This document shows, piece by piece, positions 62,713-64,000 of a DNA stretch of 64,000 nucleotides; the first letter of the stretch is position 1, and each line of letters opens with the position of its first letter. Below the pieces are notes generated by a model that did no database searches, was not told the origin of the DNA, and worked only from the letters and a program-made list of their open reading frames with translations. Source of the DNA: Candidatus Helarchaeota archaeon. Lineage in GTDB: Archaea > Asgardarchaeota > Lokiarchaeia > Helarchaeales > RDOG01. The translations under genes and the position numbers were made by a program. The stretch is taken from assembly GCA_019058315.1 (NCBI GenBank), contig JAHPZH010000002.1, forward strand, positions 682,001-746,000. The letters are read 5' to 3'.

Positions 62713-64000
62713 TTGGATTATATTTCTCACTGGATGATTACACCAAATATTATAGAATCTCGTGAATATCAGCAAAATATTTCAAATACTAGTTCTCAAA
62801 AAAACACATTAGTCATATTGCCGACAGCACTTGGAAAAACAATAATAGCGTTATTAACAGCAGTTAAACGATTAGATGTTTATCCTTGGGCTAAAATACT
62901 CTTTATGGCTCCTACAAGACCTTTGGTTTTGCAACATTATAAGACATTTTCAGAATTTTTAATTTATGATGAAAATAAAGTCTCTGCGATTACAGGAAAA
63001 AATGTTCCAAGAGAAAGAACTATGTTATGGGAACAATCCCAAATTATTTTTACAACTCCCCAAGTTGTTAAAAATGATTTAGAAAATGAACGATATGATC
63101 TTAGCGAAGTAGCATTAGTTATTTTTGATGAAGCACATCGAGCACGCCAGAATTATGCATATACTAAAATTGCTATGAATTACGTTAAAAATAACACTGA
63201 TCCATTAATTTTAGCTTTGACTGCTTCTCCTGGAAAAAACAAAGAACGAATTCAAGAAATAAGTAATCATCTATTTATTGAAGCTATTGAGATGCGTACC
63301 GAAAAGGATGAGGATGTGAAGCAATACGTAAATCCAATTCATATAGAATGGTATAAATTAAAACTTCCAAGAGAATATTTTGGCATAAGGAATCAATTAG
63401 AATCATTGCTTCACAAATTTCTTAAACGCTTACATTACATGAAGTTTTTTTTGAATAAACCAATTCAATATATTTCAAAAATGGATTTAATCAACCTCGG
63501 GAATAAACTTCGAACATACGTTGATAGTAATTATACAAATCAACGTAAAACTTATTATTATTCCGCTTTAAGTATTCAAGCTGCGGCTGTGTCTTTAATG
63601 CATGCAATGGAACTATTAACCACACAAGACATCGAGACATTCTTAAATTTCCTAAATAAAATGGAACGAAATTCGAATGGAAATCATAGAAAATATACTT
63701 TAAAAATAGTAAATGACCCCCAATTTCAAAAATTAAAAGCTATGACTCAAATGTATGCAAATATCGACCACACAAAAATGAATCGTGTCAGAGATATCAT
63801 TTTAGATGAAATAAAAACTAATGAAAACTCAAAAATTATTGTTTTTACTCAATTTCGAGATACGGCTTCAAAAATTGTCGATAAATTACAAATCCTCCCT
63901 AATATTCATCCAGTACGCTTTGTAGGACAGAGTTCGAAGGAGGAAGACATAGGTTTAACTCAAAGTGAACAAGCTGAAATTTTAGAAGAATTTAGTTATG
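62713..64000 (+). CDS. hef: Hef-type archaeal helicase (XPF/FANCM family), N-terminal part; runs off the right edge
   Basis: 429 codons are visible. TTG at 62713 is chosen because GAGGT (62701-62705) lies 7 nt upstream and the resulting LDYISHWMITPNIIESREYQ contains the conserved Hef entry 'HPLIxPxxIExRxYQ'; the ATG at 62734 would remove part of it. Motif I is LPTALGKT, motif II FDEAHRA, motif III LTASPG. Near the edge, IIVFTQFRDTASKIVDKL and FVGQSSKEEDIGLTQSEQAE are motifs IV-V of Hef/FANCM. Hef unwinds forked DNA and often carries a C-terminal XPF nuclease, which would lie outside the window. Confidence 0.92.
   Translation, partial: MDYISHWMITPNIIESREYQQNISNTSSQKNTLVILPTALGKTIIALLTAVKRLDVYPWAKILFMAPTRPLVLQHYKTFSEFLIYDENKVSAITGKNVPRERTMLWEQSQIIFTTPQVVKNDLENERYDLSEVALVIFDEAHRARQNYAYTKIAMNYVKNNTDPLILALTASPGKNKERIQEISNHLFIEAIEMRTEKDEDVKQYVNPIHIEWYKLKLPREYFGIRNQLESLLHKFLKRLHYMKFFLNKPIQYISKMDLINLGNKLRTYVDSNYTNQRKTYYYSALSIQAAAVSLMHAMELLTTQDIETFLNFLNKMERNSNGNHRKYTLKIVNDPQFQKLKAMTQMYANIDHTKMNRVRDIILDEIKTNENSKIIVFTQFRDTASKIVDKLQILPNIHPVRFVGQSSKEEDIGLTQSEQAEILEEFSY

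Overview
The window looks like chromosomal DNA of an Asgard archaeon, most likely Lokiarchaeia-like (inference). The support is very AT-rich DNA, a Rab/Ras-type small GTPase with all five G motifs, several longin/roadblock-like sensor proteins, an expanded set of SDS22-type leucine-rich-repeat (LRR) proteins, an archaeal Hef-type helicase, a HerA-type ATPase, a tungsten-type aldehyde:ferredoxin oxidoreductase, and heterodisulfide-reductase-like Fe-S proteins. TTG and GTG starts are common, and at least one gene seems to start on a non-canonical codon. I saw no CRISPR array, insertion sequence, rRNA or complete tRNA.

Layout. 1-4.5 kb: an imperfect tandem duplication of a three-gene unit (secreted FG-GAP-like protein, a 98-residue protein, an LRR protein); the first LRR copy is a decayed fragment. 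4.7-9.1 kb: cell-surface proteins (an eight-repeat propeller-like protein with repeated N-glycosylation sequons, an eight-repeat 'SDGxGGAI' protein) and a seven-helix membrane protein with a cytoplasmic longin/roadblock-like domain. 9.4-15.3 kb: a CoA-ligase alpha subunit, a formylglycine-generating-enzyme-like pair, a HerA-type ATPase flanked by two copies of an LRR 3' end, and an LRR gene. 15.4-17.1 kb: a membrane zinc-ribbon protein, a GC-rich possible structured RNA, and a coiled-coil protein. 17.4-21.2 kb: AOR, two MoaD/ThiS-like proteins and a membrane/V4R-like fusion. 21.2-28.7 kb: a longin-like multi-domain protein, a radical SAM enzyme, a roadblock protein and four consecutive LRR genes on one strand.

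28.9-36.1 kb: SUKH-like, HEAT-like and TPR proteins; a PerR/Fur regulator divergent from a strikingly GC-rich katG (probable recent acquisition), with two Per-box-like palindromes between them; and a PepD-type peptidase. 36.4-39.7 kb: three tandem seven-helix plus longin/roadblock-like paralogs. 39.7-46.4 kb: a HEAT/TPR protein, an LRR protein and a GH2 beta-mannosidase. 46.4-49.1 kb: LRR, Rab-like GTPase and a longin-like/winged-helix protein in one direction, a plausible signalling cassette. 49.1-53.7 kb: a hypothetical protein, a ribbon-helix-helix protein, a 1.2-kb gene-free AT-rich stretch, and a second eight-repeat surface protein. 53.9-62.5 kb: an orphan 855-residue zinc/HhH protein, a DUF2156-like protein, a cyclophilin-like protein, HdrD-like and HdrBC-like Fe-S proteins, a protein with a C-terminal winged-helix-like domain, and a radical SAM activase-like protein. 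The window ends inside a Hef-type helicase.

Themes. The most distinctive content is a dispersed signalling repertoire: small GTPase, longin/roadblock-like domains (free-standing, multi-domain, or fused to seven-helix membrane modules) and LRR scaffolds that lie beside them and are duplicating and decaying. The other theme is anaerobic redox metabolism (AOR, Hdr-like proteins, radical SAM enzymes) combined with an apparently imported peroxide defence. Functions are assigned from motifs seen by eye; no database search was possible.
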